NCBI RefSeq assembly: GCF_003443535.1
Contig: NZ_CP031947.1
Coordinates: forward strand, 310,001 to 374,000
Origin: Ruegeria sp. AD91A
GTDB lineage: Bacteria; Pseudomonadota; Alphaproteobacteria; Rhodobacterales; Rhodobacteraceae
Length of the DNA: 64,000 nt
Direction: 5' to 3'
The notes under the pieces are model-generated. The model searched no databases and was not told where the DNA came from. It saw only the letters and a list, made by a program, of their open reading frames with translations. The translations under genes and the position numbers were made by a program. Of the stretch, positions 1-8,098 are shown piece by piece (position 1 is the stretch's first letter; each line of letters opens with the position of its first letter).

Positions 1-304
1 CGAACCGGCCATGATTTCCCCGGCGTCGCCAAAGGTTTCTTGTTTCGCCGTTTGCGGGCGAACATTGCGCTGTTTCGACGACCTCGAGCCCCAGACAAGT
101 GAAGGTTACGCAAGTCCACTGAGAAAATTCGCAGAATGGCGGCTTGCGGCTTAGGCATGTGTTCGACTTCGCCGTATGTCCCGATCAAAAGGTCCGAGAG
201 GCTTGAATGAATGCAGTGAAAATGTCGGGTGTGATGAGAATTGCCACCACCGATCACAGTGATGTTCTAAGCATCTTTGTGAGGAGGTATTATTTACGTT
301 TGTC
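1..304. other. left-edge stretch without an assignable gene
   Basis: No gene can be assigned here. Plus-strand frame 1 is open from the first base to a TGA at 100-102 and could be the last 33 codons of a gene that starts outside the window, but frame 2 is also open over the same bases and neither translation shows a recognisable motif. The remainder up to the GntR stop codon at 305 contains only short antisense frames and no convincing hairpin with a T tract. Confidence 0.4.
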
Positions 305-1033
305 CTATTGACCTTGATCGGTTGTGCGGTCGCGTTTTTGAAGGGCGCGAATGCGCATCCTCTGGGCAGCCTCAATATGTGCTCGCATTTCCATCTCGGC
401 CGCTGCGCTGTCGCGAGATTTGAGGGCTGTCATAATGCACCGATGTTCAGCGACTGCGGCATCCGCCCGCTCATTGTCCAACAGTTGTGACGGTCCAAGA
501 AACAGCAGCGCCTTTTGCAATGAAAGCATGGATTTCGTCAGAAACCGGTTTTTGGCCGCATCCAACAGCGTGGCGTGAAACACCCGGTTGATCCGGGCAG
601 CTTCCGGCCCGGTACCTGCTTTGGCAAGTCGGTCGTTCAGAACCTCCAGCTCGTCCAATTCGACATCTGACGCAGCTCGGGCCGCCAGGCGGGCCGCAGT
701 ACCTTCAAGCACGGCGCGCATCTCATAGAGCTCCATCACTTCGGCATAACTCAGGCTTCGGACCGATGCGCCCTGTCTCGGCACATGCGTGACAAGCCCA
801 TCAGCCTCAAGCTGTCGGATCGCTTCGCGAACAGGAGTTCGGCTGACGCCCAGCCGTTCAGACAGGTCTATTTCTCTCAAGCGATCGCTGGGCAAAAGCG
901 CGCCTTCGCGAATCTCATCCAGCAGCCGCTGATACACGGTATTGCCTTGTGGGCCCGGCTGTTTCGCGTCGTCCTGGTAGATCATCATGCTCATACTTGC
1001 ATTTTGCATCCAGTCGCATACAAAAGAATACAT
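305..1033 (-). CDS. GntR-family transcriptional regulator, FCD (FadR) subfamily
   Basis: A 242-residue one-component DNA-binding regulator. The N-terminal winged helix (about residues 30-95) carries the family pattern LREIDLSERLGVSRTPVREA followed by the wing GLVTHVPRQGASV. The C-terminal all-alpha FCD domain (about 100-230) starts with YEMRAVLEGTAARLAA and keeps histidines at HATLL, AEHRCI and RAHIEAA that in this family bind a metal and a small organic acid. The first ATG has no Shine-Dalgarno sequence; an internal ATG at codon 14 (base 994) is an equally plausible start. It is divergent from the AbrB-type membrane gene, which it may control. The ligand cannot be deduced. Confidence 0.88.
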   Translation of the reverse strand: MYSFVCDWMQNASMSMMIYQDDAKQPGPQGNTVYQRLLDEIREGALLPSDRLREIDLSERLGVSRTPVREAIRQLEADGLVTHVPRQGASVRSLSYAEVMELYEMRAVLEGTAARLAARAASDVELDELEVLNDRLAKAGTGPEAARINRVFHATLLDAAKNRFLTKSMLSLQKALLFLGPSQLLDNERADAAVAEHRCIMTALKSRDSAAAEMEMRAHIEAAQRMRIRALQKRDRTTDQGQ

Positions 1034-1106
1034 TATGGGTCAATGGCAACGGAATTCAAGTTTTTCCCGTTTCAAAGAACCCCTTTCCCGCCTTGTGAAA
1101 AGGTAG

Positions 1107-1700
1107 GTGATTTTTGGAATTGCAGTGCTTGGCACAGCAGTCTTTTGGATATTGGGTCTTCCGCTACCGTTCTTGTTCGGCCCCATGGCCGCTTGCCTGA
1201 TCGCCGCACTGGCCCAGGCGCCGATGAACGGGTTTGGGCAGGTTTCCGTCGCAGCCAGGACGATCTTGGGCGTTGCAGTTGGTGCATCGATCACGCCAGC
1301 GCTATTCGTCAATTTGCCCAAGATGGCCGCATCGATCATGTTGGTCCCCGCCTTCATTGTCCTGATCGCGCAGTTTTTCATCGGTTGCGCTATTGGAGTA
1401 AAGTTTGTCGGCGTGACTTGGGGTGAATTGCGCCGGATCGTTGCCTATGTTGTTGTGCTGGCCATTCTGGCCGCAGGATTCACTGCCGTAGTTACAACTC
1501 TTGAGTTGGGAAGCCCCGTCGAAGCTTTTCTTGCTTTCGCTCCGGGGGGGGGGCAGGCCGAGATGACGGTTCTGGCAATTGTTTCGGGCGCTGATCTAGG
1601 CTTTGTCATCACTCATCACCTGACACGGATCGTGCTGGTCATCATCGGCGCACCCATCGCCGCCAACCTAATCTTGCGTTGGTCCAATCCGCGGAAATAG
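1107..1700 (+). CDS. half-size AbrB-type membrane protein
   Basis: A 197-residue, very hydrophobic protein with about five or six membrane segments. It matches one lobe of the AbrB 'membrane duplication' family (often misnamed ammonia monooxygenase): LPLPFLFGPMAA near the N-terminus, then RTILGVAVGASIT, then the signature FAPGGGQAEMTVLAI and the closing THHLTRIVLVIIGAPIA. Usual members have two such lobes and about 350 residues, so this is a single-lobe or internally shortened form. The start is GTG with a weak AAGG upstream; the next upstream GTG runs into a stop. The GGG run is encoded by ten consecutive G bases at 1544-1553, a slippage-prone tract. Function and substrate are unknown. Confidence 0.75.
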   Translation: MIFGIAVLGTAVFWILGLPLPFLFGPMAACLIAALAQAPMNGFGQVSVAARTILGVAVGASITPALFVNLPKMAASIMLVPAFIVLIAQFFIGCAIGVKFVGVTWGELRRIVAYVVVLAILAAGFTAVVTTLELGSPVEAFLAFAPGGGQAEMTVLAIVSGADLGFVITHHLTRIVLVIIGAPIAANLILRWSNPRK

Positions 1701-1770
1701 TCAGGTCCTTTAGGCATCGACCCCAGAGCTTTGATGCGATAGTGGCGCAAAACACAAATGTTATGACATT

Positions 1771-1792
1771 CTTTTTGGCATTGGCCAAAAAG
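1771..1792. repeat. perfect 9-bp palindrome upstream of the type I secretion genes
   Basis: CTTTTTGGC and GCCAAAAAG are separated by ATTG. The T run lies on the 5' side of the stem and no T tract follows, so this does not look like a terminator on either strand. It lies about 120 bp before the secretion operon and could be an operator or a leader hairpin. Confidence 0.5.
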
Positions 1793-1848
1793 TGCCCTTT
1801 CCTGTGCATGGTCTGCGGTTTCTTGCTCAAAAAAACATGTGCAAACTT

Positions 1849-1885
1849 GGCAACGCTGAACTAACTTTCTAAATGCGGCGTTGCC
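1849..1885. repeat. 8-bp inverted repeat just before the type I secretion operon
   Basis: GGCAACGC (1849-1856) and GCGTTGCC (1878-1885) flank a 21-base spacer and end 26 bp before the GTG start at 1912. Position and symmetry suit an operator or a leader stem-loop; no regulator gene is adjacent on this strand. Confidence 0.4.
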
Positions 1886-1911
1886 TTCCGGAATGATGTG
1901 GATTTAAAACT

Positions 1912-3651
1912 GTGAAACCTCAACACCGCGTATCAGCGGCCCCTCGCCATGAATTGCGCAAAGTGCGCAATCAGGGCATCGCCTTTCTGGCCTTGGCGTT
2001 TTTGTTCAGCATCTTCGTTAATCTGCTCATGCTCACAGGTCCCCTGTTCATGTTGCAGGTATATGACCGGGTTCTTGGCTCGCGAGCGGTTGAAACTCTG
2101 ACCGCACTGTTTTTGCTCGTCGCATTGCTTTATGCGCTGATGGCTATGCTCGATTATGCGCGTGGTCGCATCGTTGCCCGCTTTGGCGCCCGGTTCCAGT
2201 CGCAACTGGATGAACGCGTTTTCGAAGCCACATTGCGGCGATCCCTGGTGCCTCAGGTGCGATCAGCTCCGGCGACCGCACTGCGAGATCTGGAGGCCAT
2301 TCGTACCTTGTGTTCTTCGCCCGTATTGCTTGCAGTGATGGATATTCCGTGGACGCCCGTTTTCCTCGGGGCAATTTTCCTGTTTCATCCACTGCTTGGC
2401 TGGTTGGCAGTTGCAAGCGGCTTGCTACTGGTAATGATTGCACTGCTTAACCAGGCCCTGACCAGCCGAAAGGTGGCCGCTGCGCAATCAGCAGCGGCAC
2501 GAGCGAACGCTTTCTCTGAGCAGGCGCGGCAAGCGGCGGAAGTTGTGCGTTCCCAGGGAATGCAGGCGGACGTCACCAAGCGGTGGTTGAACCAGCGTAC
2601 GGATGCTTTGCGTCAAAGCATTTCTGCCAGTGACTGGACCGGTAGCTTCACGTCGCTGACTAAATCGCTTCGGCTATTTCTTCAATCGGCCATGCTGGCT
2701 CTGGGCGCGTGGCTGGTTCTGCAAAACGAAATGACTCCGGGTGCGATGATTGCAGGCTCGATCCTTTTGGGGCGTGCCTTGGCACCGGTCGAGCAGGCTG
2801 TCGGCCAATGGGGATTGATCGAACGGGCACGCACGTCCTGGATCTCTCTGACCCGGTTTCTGGACCAGACACCGCCGGAAGAACAGCGGATACGTTTGCC
2901 GATCCCCAAGTCGCAACTGGAAGCCAAATCCCTGACAGTAATCCCTCCGGGCGCTTCTGCGCCAACGTTGCGGAATGTGAACTTGAAACTGGAACCGGGA
3001 AAGGCGCTTGGTGTCATCGGAAAAAGCGGATCGGGCAAGACGACCCTAGCCAAGGCATTACTTGGGCTTTGGAGGCCCGCAGCCGGCGAGATCCGGTTGG
3101 GCGGCGCCACTTTGGACCAATACGATCCAAACGATCTGGGCAGCCATATCGGGTACTTGCCGCAGCAGGTCACTCTGTTTAACGGAACCGTTGCTGAGAA
3201 CATTGCGCGGATGTCGGAAAACCCGGATTCCGAGGCGGTGGTTGCGGCGGCCAAAAAGGCCAATGCACACGAACTGATCCTGTCATTGGAAAAAGGCTAT
3301 GGCACATTCCTTGAGGGCAATGACAGTCAGTTGTCGGGGGGTCAGAAACAGCGCATAGCGTTAGCCCGCGCGCTATATGGCGATCCGGTCTTGCTCATTC
3401 TTGACGAGCCGAACTCGGCCCTGGACGCAGACGGCACCGAAGCCTTGAATGCGGCCGTGCGTGGCCTCAAGGCGGCAGGAAAAGGCGCCATCATCATGAC
3501 GCATCGCCCGCAGGCCATTTCGGAATGTGACGATCTGGCCGTCGTCGAAAAAGGCCAAGTGGTCAGGTTCGGCAGTCGCGATGAGGTTCTGAACGCAATG
3601 GTCCAGAATGCGGGCGCGATTAAGCGCAAGCTCAGCCCCGTAGGTGAATAA
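1912..3651 (+). CDS. type I secretion system permease/ATPase (PrtD/AprD family)
   Basis: A 579-residue inner-membrane ABC half-exporter of a type I secretion system. An N-terminal transmembrane domain (about residues 20-310, first hairpin at FLALAFLFSIFVNLLMLTGPLF) is followed by the nucleotide-binding domain: Walker A GKSGSGKTT near residue 370, signature LSGGQKQRIALARAL and Walker B VLLILDEPNSALD. There is no C39 peptidase domain, so the substrate would be an RTX-like protein with a C-terminal signal rather than a double-glycine peptide. The start is GTG. The stop shares one base with the adaptor's ATG, which implies coupled expression. No RTX substrate or TolC gene is visible here. Confidence 0.93.
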   Translation: MKPQHRVSAAPRHELRKVRNQGIAFLALAFLFSIFVNLLMLTGPLFMLQVYDRVLGSRAVETLTALFLLVALLYALMAMLDYARGRIVARFGARFQSQLDERVFEATLRRSLVPQVRSAPATALRDLEAIRTLCSSPVLLAVMDIPWTPVFLGAIFLFHPLLGWLAVASGLLLVMIALLNQALTSRKVAAAQSAAARANAFSEQARQAAEVVRSQGMQADVTKRWLNQRTDALRQSISASDWTGSFTSLTKSLRLFLQSAMLALGAWLVLQNEMTPGAMIAGSILLGRALAPVEQAVGQWGLIERARTSWISLTRFLDQTPPEEQRIRLPIPKSQLEAKSLTVIPPGASAPTLRNVNLKLEPGKALGVIGKSGSGKTTLAKALLGLWRPAAGEIRLGGATLDQYDPNDLGSHIGYLPQQVTLFNGTVAENIARMSENPDSEAVVAAAKKANAHELILSLEKGYGTFLEGNDSQLSGGQKQRIALARALYGDPVLLILDEPNSALDADGTEALNAAVRGLKAAGKGAIIMTHRPQAISECDDLAVVEKGQVVRFGSRDEVLNAMVQNAGAIKRKLSPVGE

Positions 3652-4967
3652 TGGCGAAAAAATCTACTAAAAAGCCGCTGCCAGTCTGGGGCATCAAAAC
3701 TCCTGCGTTTGTAGGATTTCTTGCCCTTGGCATTCTGGTTGGCGGATTGGGGCTTTGGTCCGTGAAAACGCGGCTGGCCGGAGCAATTGTTTCTCCGGGT
3801 GTAATCGAAGTGCAGAGCAATCGTCAGGTCGTTGAACATCCAGACGGCGGCGTGGTTGGCGAGATTTTCGTGCGCGACGGTGATGGAGTCGCCTCGGGCG
3901 ATTTGCTTTTGCGGTTGGATGACACGTTTATGTCGTCGGAACAGACTATTGTAGAGTCTCAACTCTTTGATCTGCTGGCCCGCCGTGCCCGGCTTGAGGC
4001 CGAACGGGACGGTTTGACATCCGAAGACTTGGCGGCACGCCTGGCCGAGGTTCAAAAAGAAAACAACATTGATCCCGACCTGATTGAGGGACAACAGAAC
4101 CTGTTTGACGCCCGCCTGGAAACTCTGTCCAAGCAGGATGAGCAGCTGCGCAAACAGCTGGTTCAGATCGAAAGCGAGATTGAAGGCACACAGGCTCAGT
4201 TGGTCTCATTGCGCCGCCAGACCGAGTTGATTGAGGCGGAGTTGGAAGATCAGCAAAGCCTGTTGAGCAGGGGTTTGACGCAGAACAGCCGGGTTCTGGC
4301 GCTGCAACGGGAAGAGGCCAGCCTTACAGGTGAAATCGGCAAGTTGGAAGCGGCTGTCGCGCGACTGAAGGGACAGATTGCGTCTACCGAGATTCAGATT
4401 GTCGAACTGACCGCGACCCGACGGGAAGAAGCAATTACCACTTTGCGGGACGCTCAGGCACAGGTAGCGGAACTGTGGGAGCGACGCCTGTCCTTAGCAG
4501 AGCGTTTGACCAGGCTGGAAATCCGTGCGCCTGTCAGTGGAACTGTCTACGGCAGTCAGGTCTTTGCATTGCAATCCGTCATTCAGCCGGGCGAACCTAT
4601 GATGTATGTGGTTCCGCAGGACACGCCGCTACTGGTTGCTGCGCGGGTCGATGCAATCCATGTGGATCAATTGCATGTTGGGCAGCCCGTTGCCCTGCGG
4701 TTCCCGGCGTTCAATCAACGCGAAACGCCCGAACTTGAGGGACAGGTCAACAACGTCTCAGCGGACACGTTCACGGATGAACAGTCTGGTTTCACCTTTT
4801 ACCGCGCCGAAGTAGTGCTGAATGACGGTGAGATCGACCGGCTCAATGGTCAGGAACTATTGCCGGGCATGCCGGTTGAGACACTGATCAAGACCGATGA
4901 ACGCACACCGTTGTCCTACCTTGTGAAACCAATGGCGGACTACTTCAATCGCGCTTTTCGCGAGTGA
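3651..4967 (+). CDS. HlyD-family type I secretion periplasmic adaptor (PrtE/AprE-like)
   Basis: A 438-residue membrane-fusion protein that should bridge the ABC exporter to an outer-membrane TolC-type channel. It has a short cytoplasmic N-terminus, one membrane helix (about residues 18-37, PAFVGFLALGILVGGLGLW), a first lipoyl half ending in VVEHPDGGVVGEIFVRDGD, a long coiled-coil hairpin rich in E, Q and R (about 90-290), the second lipoyl half with LEIRAPVSGTVYGSQV, and a C-terminal beta-barrel ending in VKPMADYFNRAFRE, the usual family end. It is translated from an ATG overlapping the exporter stop by one base. An outer-membrane partner must be encoded elsewhere. Confidence 0.93.
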   Translation: MAKKSTKKPLPVWGIKTPAFVGFLALGILVGGLGLWSVKTRLAGAIVSPGVIEVQSNRQVVEHPDGGVVGEIFVRDGDGVASGDLLLRLDDTFMSSEQTIVESQLFDLLARRARLEAERDGLTSEDLAARLAEVQKENNIDPDLIEGQQNLFDARLETLSKQDEQLRKQLVQIESEIEGTQAQLVSLRRQTELIEAELEDQQSLLSRGLTQNSRVLALQREEASLTGEIGKLEAAVARLKGQIASTEIQIVELTATRREEAITTLRDAQAQVAELWERRLSLAERLTRLEIRAPVSGTVYGSQVFALQSVIQPGEPMMYVVPQDTPLLVAARVDAIHVDQLHVGQPVALRFPAFNQRETPELEGQVNNVSADTFTDEQSGFTFYRAEVVLNDGEIDRLNGQELLPGMPVETLIKTDERTPLSYLVKPMADYFNRAFRE

Positions 4968-4972
4968 TGCGG

Positions 4973-5001
4973 ACGCGGTTATCGCTGGATAACCGCGTTT
5001 T
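4973..5001 (+). terminator. Rho-independent terminator of the type I secretion operon
   Basis: A perfect 11-bp stem, ACGCGGTTATC and GATAACCGCGT with loop GCTG, is followed by TTT. It begins five bases after the adaptor stop. It overlaps the last codons and stop codon of the convergent binding-protein gene, so the terminator is partly built from coding sequence. Confidence 0.75.
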
Positions 5002-5986
5002 CCCATTCAGCCAGAAAACGGCGGCGTTTCAGCTTGTCCAGAAATGTCATGAGGGCCGGGTCCAGCCCAATCGTTTCGCGGTCAGTGCCAGTCTCGTGTG
5101 TTGCCAAGGGTGGCAAGGTAACGCGGTCGCCTACCCGCTCGGTTTGGTTGGAGGTCAGATGTTTGAGAAAAGACGTGGCAGCGTCCGGTTGAGGGGTGCC
5201 ATTCAATACCATCGCTGTACGCATCATGGTTGTCTGAAAATCTGATGGCAGGATGATTTCCACGGTGTCCTTGCTTCCGGCGCGGGCTTCGGCATAGCTG
5301 CCCAGAACATTGTAAGCCACCGCAATCTCTCCATTGACGAGGTCATCAATCATATCTGCCGAACAACAGTACAGGCGCACGTCCAATCCACCCATTACCT
5401 CCATGAGCCGCCAATAGGTCTCAGACGCACGGGCATCCTGTGTTGCGAACAGGTAACCCAGACCGGATTGACGGATATCATAGGTACCTACTCGGCCCCG
5501 AAAATCATCGGGGTGCATACGAAGGATTTCAATCAGTTGTTGCCGGGTCTCTGGGATGTGGCCACCGGCAAAGGCCGCCCGATTGACCATTACGGTCGCG
5601 GGTTCAGAGGTGAAAGCGAAAAGGCTTTGATGCCATTGCGCCCAGGATGGCAGTGATATGTCGTCAATGATGCGCCCAAATCCGTCGTTTGCCAGCTTCA
5701 GTTGCAGATCCATCGCACTGGAGATTACGACATCAAATTCTTCGGGCGCGGCACGGACTATTCGGTCAATATCCGCGGTGCCTGTCACCATGTATTCAAC
5801 AGAGATACCGGGGTTTTCTTCGATAAAATCGGCGATCAATGGCTTGAACAGAAAGGTGTCCGTGCTTGAGATGACGCGAAGACGCACCTCATCCGTCGAG
5901 GCGTTGAAAACCTGCCTGTCCTCCCAGATCTGGGCGACAGCAACGACAGGAAGACTGAAGAAAATCAAAGCGATAAAATTACGCAA
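4979..5986 (-). CDS. periplasmic ABC-type solute-binding protein, probable sensory partner of the adjacent kinase
   Basis: A 335-residue periplasmic binding protein of the FutA/iron(III)-type cluster. A signal peptide (FIALIFFSLPVVAVA) precedes the mature domain with RLRVISSTDTFLFKPLIADF and the ligand-lobe region FDVVISSAMDLQLKLAND; YCCSADMIDDLVNGEIAVAYN lies in the second lobe. The start is TTG and overlaps the 3' end of the sensor kinase gene by 22 bases. No ABC permease or ATPase accompanies it. Genes of this kind are found joined to TctE-type kinases, so it probably presents ligand to the sensor rather than to a transporter; this is inference. A transport role with distant components is the alternative. 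Confidence 0.8.
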   Translation of the reverse strand: MRNFIALIFFSLPVVAVAQIWEDRQVFNASTDEVRLRVISSTDTFLFKPLIADFIEENPGISVEYMVTGTADIDRIVRAAPEEFDVVISSAMDLQLKLANDGFGRIIDDISLPSWAQWHQSLFAFTSEPATVMVNRAAFAGGHIPETRQQLIEILRMHPDDFRGRVGTYDIRQSGLGYLFATQDARASETYWRLMEVMGGLDVRLYCCSADMIDDLVNGEIAVAYNVLGSYAEARAGSKDTVEIILPSDFQTTMMRTAMVLNGTPQPDAATSFLKHLTSNQTERVGDRVTLPPLATHETGTDRETIGLDPALMTFLDKLKRRRFLAEWENAVIQR

Positions 5987-7332
5987 GCGCCGCCCCCTTG
6001 CCGATTGGCCAGTTCCAGTGTGCCGCCATGGGCAGTTGCGACGTCCTGAACGATTGTAAGGCCCAATCCCGATCCGATGGTACCGCTTGCGTTCTGCCCG
6101 CGTTCAAAGCGGCGTGTCAGCGTATCGATTTCGTTTGGGTGAAACCCCGACCCACGGTCTTTGACGATTATCTGAATGTGTGGTTCTGAAACAACCTCTA
6201 TGCGGACAAAACTGTCCGCAGGAGCATATTTCAGAGCATTGTCGATCATGTTTCGCACAGCGTTTTGAATAAGAATGGGGTCACCTGAATAGGAAACCTT
6301 TGGATCGCCGCTCAGGGAAAGTGACAAGTCCTTCATCTCGGCTATTGGCGTCAGGCGTTGCACCAGATCATGGACCAAAGCGTTGAGATCAATGTCTTCG
6401 CGCTCCAGATGATCGGCACGGAACGTGATCATCGCGTGGTCCAGCAATTGCCCCGCCGCGCGCGAACTTTCATCAATGGCCCGCACCATTGAGCGCAAAG
6501 CTTCTCGGTTTTCTTCCTTTTCGACCCTCTGCAAGGTGGCATCGGCGTAAGATCGGACTGTTGCCAGAGGGGTACGTACCCGATGAGCAGCCTCGGCGAT
6601 AAAGTCTTCCGATTGGCTCAGCGACTGATCCAGTCGCCCCATCAATGAGTTCAACGACGCCACCAACGGAGCCATTTCGCGGGGTACGGGTTTTTTAAAC
6701 GGGCTCAGGTCCTGCGGGCCGCGCCGCGTGACAGAAGTCGTAAGCCTGTTCAATTGGCCGATAGTGGATGAAGTTGCCCAAAACGACAGTGCTGCGGCAA
6801 GGGCAAAAAAACTGATGCCCAATACCGCTGCGTTGCGTGAAATCTGGTCCAGGGTTTCCGCAAGCGCATCCTGTGTTTGGCCCAATGCGACCTCGATGAC
6901 GGATTGTTTGTTCAGGCCCACAAGGGTCCGTCGCGCGCTGACTTGACGGATAGTTTCACCCCGTATCTGACTGGATCGAAAGCTCCACTTGCTGTCGAAT
7001 TGCCCAGTGATCGGCGGCAGATCTTCGTATCCGGACAGAAACACGCCATCCTGAAAAATCGCATAGAAAACCCGGTCATCGGATGGCGTGCTTAGCATTG
7101 CGAAGGCTGCGTAGGGAATATCAACCTCCAACTGACCGTCGCGCAAGGCGGCCGCGTCCAGAATTGACGTGACCGACGCCCCGAGGATGTTGTCTTGTCC
7201 TTGTTGCGCGACCTGTGCGGCATAGTTGCGAACCGCAACAAACAGAAGAAACGCAAGGATCGCGGCACCACCAATCAAAGTCAGAACCAACCTGTTCCGA
7301 AGCGATCCTGACACATGAGGATCAGGAGGCAT
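5965..7332 (-). CDS. tctE: sensor histidine kinase, TctE-like
   Basis: A 455-residue membrane sensor kinase. Two membrane helices (about residues 13-34 and 168-187) enclose a periplasmic domain of about 130 residues (TctE N-terminal type, with FYAIFQDGVFLSGYEDLPP). The dimerisation helix holds the phospho-acceptor in AEAAHRVRTPLATVRS (His near residue 250), and the ATPase domain has N box NAVRNMIDNALKYA, G1 VKDRGSGF and G2 GSGLGLTIVQ. I chose the ATG at 7332, which overlaps the regulator stop by 11 bases; a TTG at 7350 lengthens the frame by six codons. It should phosphorylate the TctD-like regulator encoded immediately upstream. Confidence 0.9.
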   Translation of the reverse strand: MPPDPHVSGSLRNRLVLTLIGGAAILAFLLFVAVRNYAAQVAQQGQDNILGASVTSILDAAALRDGQLEVDIPYAAFAMLSTPSDDRVFYAIFQDGVFLSGYEDLPPITGQFDSKWSFRSSQIRGETIRQVSARRTLVGLNKQSVIEVALGQTQDALAETLDQISRNAAVLGISFFALAAALSFWATSSTIGQLNRLTTSVTRRGPQDLSPFKKPVPREMAPLVASLNSLMGRLDQSLSQSEDFIAEAAHRVRTPLATVRSYADATLQRVEKEENREALRSMVRAIDESSRAAGQLLDHAMITFRADHLEREDIDLNALVHDLVQRLTPIAEMKDLSLSLSGDPKVSYSGDPILIQNAVRNMIDNALKYAPADSFVRIEVVSEPHIQIIVKDRGSGFHPNEIDTLTRRFERGQNASGTIGSGLGLTIVQDVATAHGGTLELANRQGGGACVILSL

Positions 7333-7990
7333 GATCCAGCCTGTATCCAAGACCGCGGAGCGTGGTGATCTTCAGGTCCGAAGGTTCAAGATGTTTGCGA
7401 AGGCGGCCAACGTAAACCTCGATGGCATTGTCCGAGACGTCGTCATCATAAGAAAAAAGCCGGTCCGTGAGCTTTTGTTTCGAAAACACCTGTCCCGGCG
7501 CACTGATGAACAGTTCCAGAAGGCGCAGTTCACGGTTGCGCAACGAAACAGTCTCATCTCCGACAGTCAGATGACCTGCCAAAGGGTCAAAGACTATGCC
7601 ACCCACTTCTATCGTAGTCCTGGCATTCCCGGATTTGCGGCGCAGGACGGCGCGGCAGCGAGCCTCAAGCTCGGCATGATCGAAAGGCTTGGTGACGTAA
7701 TCGTCGGCCCCCAGATCCAGAGAGCCGATTCGATCCGAGACCTGGCTGCGTGCCGTCAAAATGATCACAGGGGTGTCCAGATGGCCTGCACGATGCCGTT
7801 TCAGAAAATCGCGGCCGTCCCCATCCGGTAACATGATATCCAGCAGGATAAGGTCGTATTCCTGTGTTTCTGCAAAAGCGGTCGCCTCATCCAGTTTAGA
7901 CGCGTGATCAACCACATGGCCGTCCAACCTCATGCGGGAACAGATGGCATTTGCCAGATCAATATTGTCTTCCACAAGCAGGAATTTCAT
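7322..7990 (-). CDS. tctD: OmpR-family response regulator, TctD-like
   Basis: A 222-residue response regulator. The receiver domain (1-115) has acidic residues in LLVEDN, the phospho-acceptor Asp51 in LILLDIMLPDGDG, Thr in ILTAR and Lys in DDYVTKPF. The C-terminal winged helix (about 130-220) ends in LRGLGYRLDHAS. The start is the ATG of MKFLLVEDN; a longer open frame upstream adds 71 residues without homology and is rejected. The gene is divergent from tctC, and a tandem 11-bp repeat lies between the two starts, which is a natural binding site for it. Confidence 0.92.
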   Translation of the reverse strand: MKFLLVEDNIDLANAICSRMRLDGHVVDHASKLDEATAFAETQEYDLILLDIMLPDGDGRDFLKRHRAGHLDTPVIILTARSQVSDRIGSLDLGADDYVTKPFDHAELEARCRAVLRRKSGNARTTIEVGGIVFDPLAGHLTVGDETVSLRNRELRLLELFISAPGQVFSKQKLTDRLFSYDDDVSDNAIEVYVGRLRKHLEPSDLKITTLRGLGYRLDHAS

Positions 7991-8018
7991 GGGGTTTTTG
8001 CTATATTTTCGCTCGTGA

Positions 8019-8040
8019 CAGGTTGATGTCAGGTTGATGT
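8019..8040. promoter_or_regulatory. tandem 11-bp repeat, candidate TctD operator
   Basis: CAGGTTGATGT occurs twice without a gap (8019-8029, 8030-8040) in the 108-bp divergent region between tctD (start 7990) and tctC (start 8099). OmpR-family dimers bind head-to-tail half-sites about one helical turn apart, so an 11-bp period is what is expected of a TctD-box. It is 58 bp before the tctC ATG and 28 bp before the tctD ATG, so it could control both. Confidence 0.65.
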
Positions 8041-8098
8041 GTTTTTGTTCTACCCAATCTGTGCCGCTATGCGGCCGGTTGTCAAATGGGAGGACATA

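Noticed and set aside
1..102. Possible C-terminal end of an upstream plus-strand gene
   Set aside because: Two frames are open over the same bases and neither translation is recognisable; too short to call.
1771..1792. Perfect palindrome as terminator of the AbrB-type gene
   Set aside because: The T run is on the 5' side of the stem and no T tract follows on either strand.
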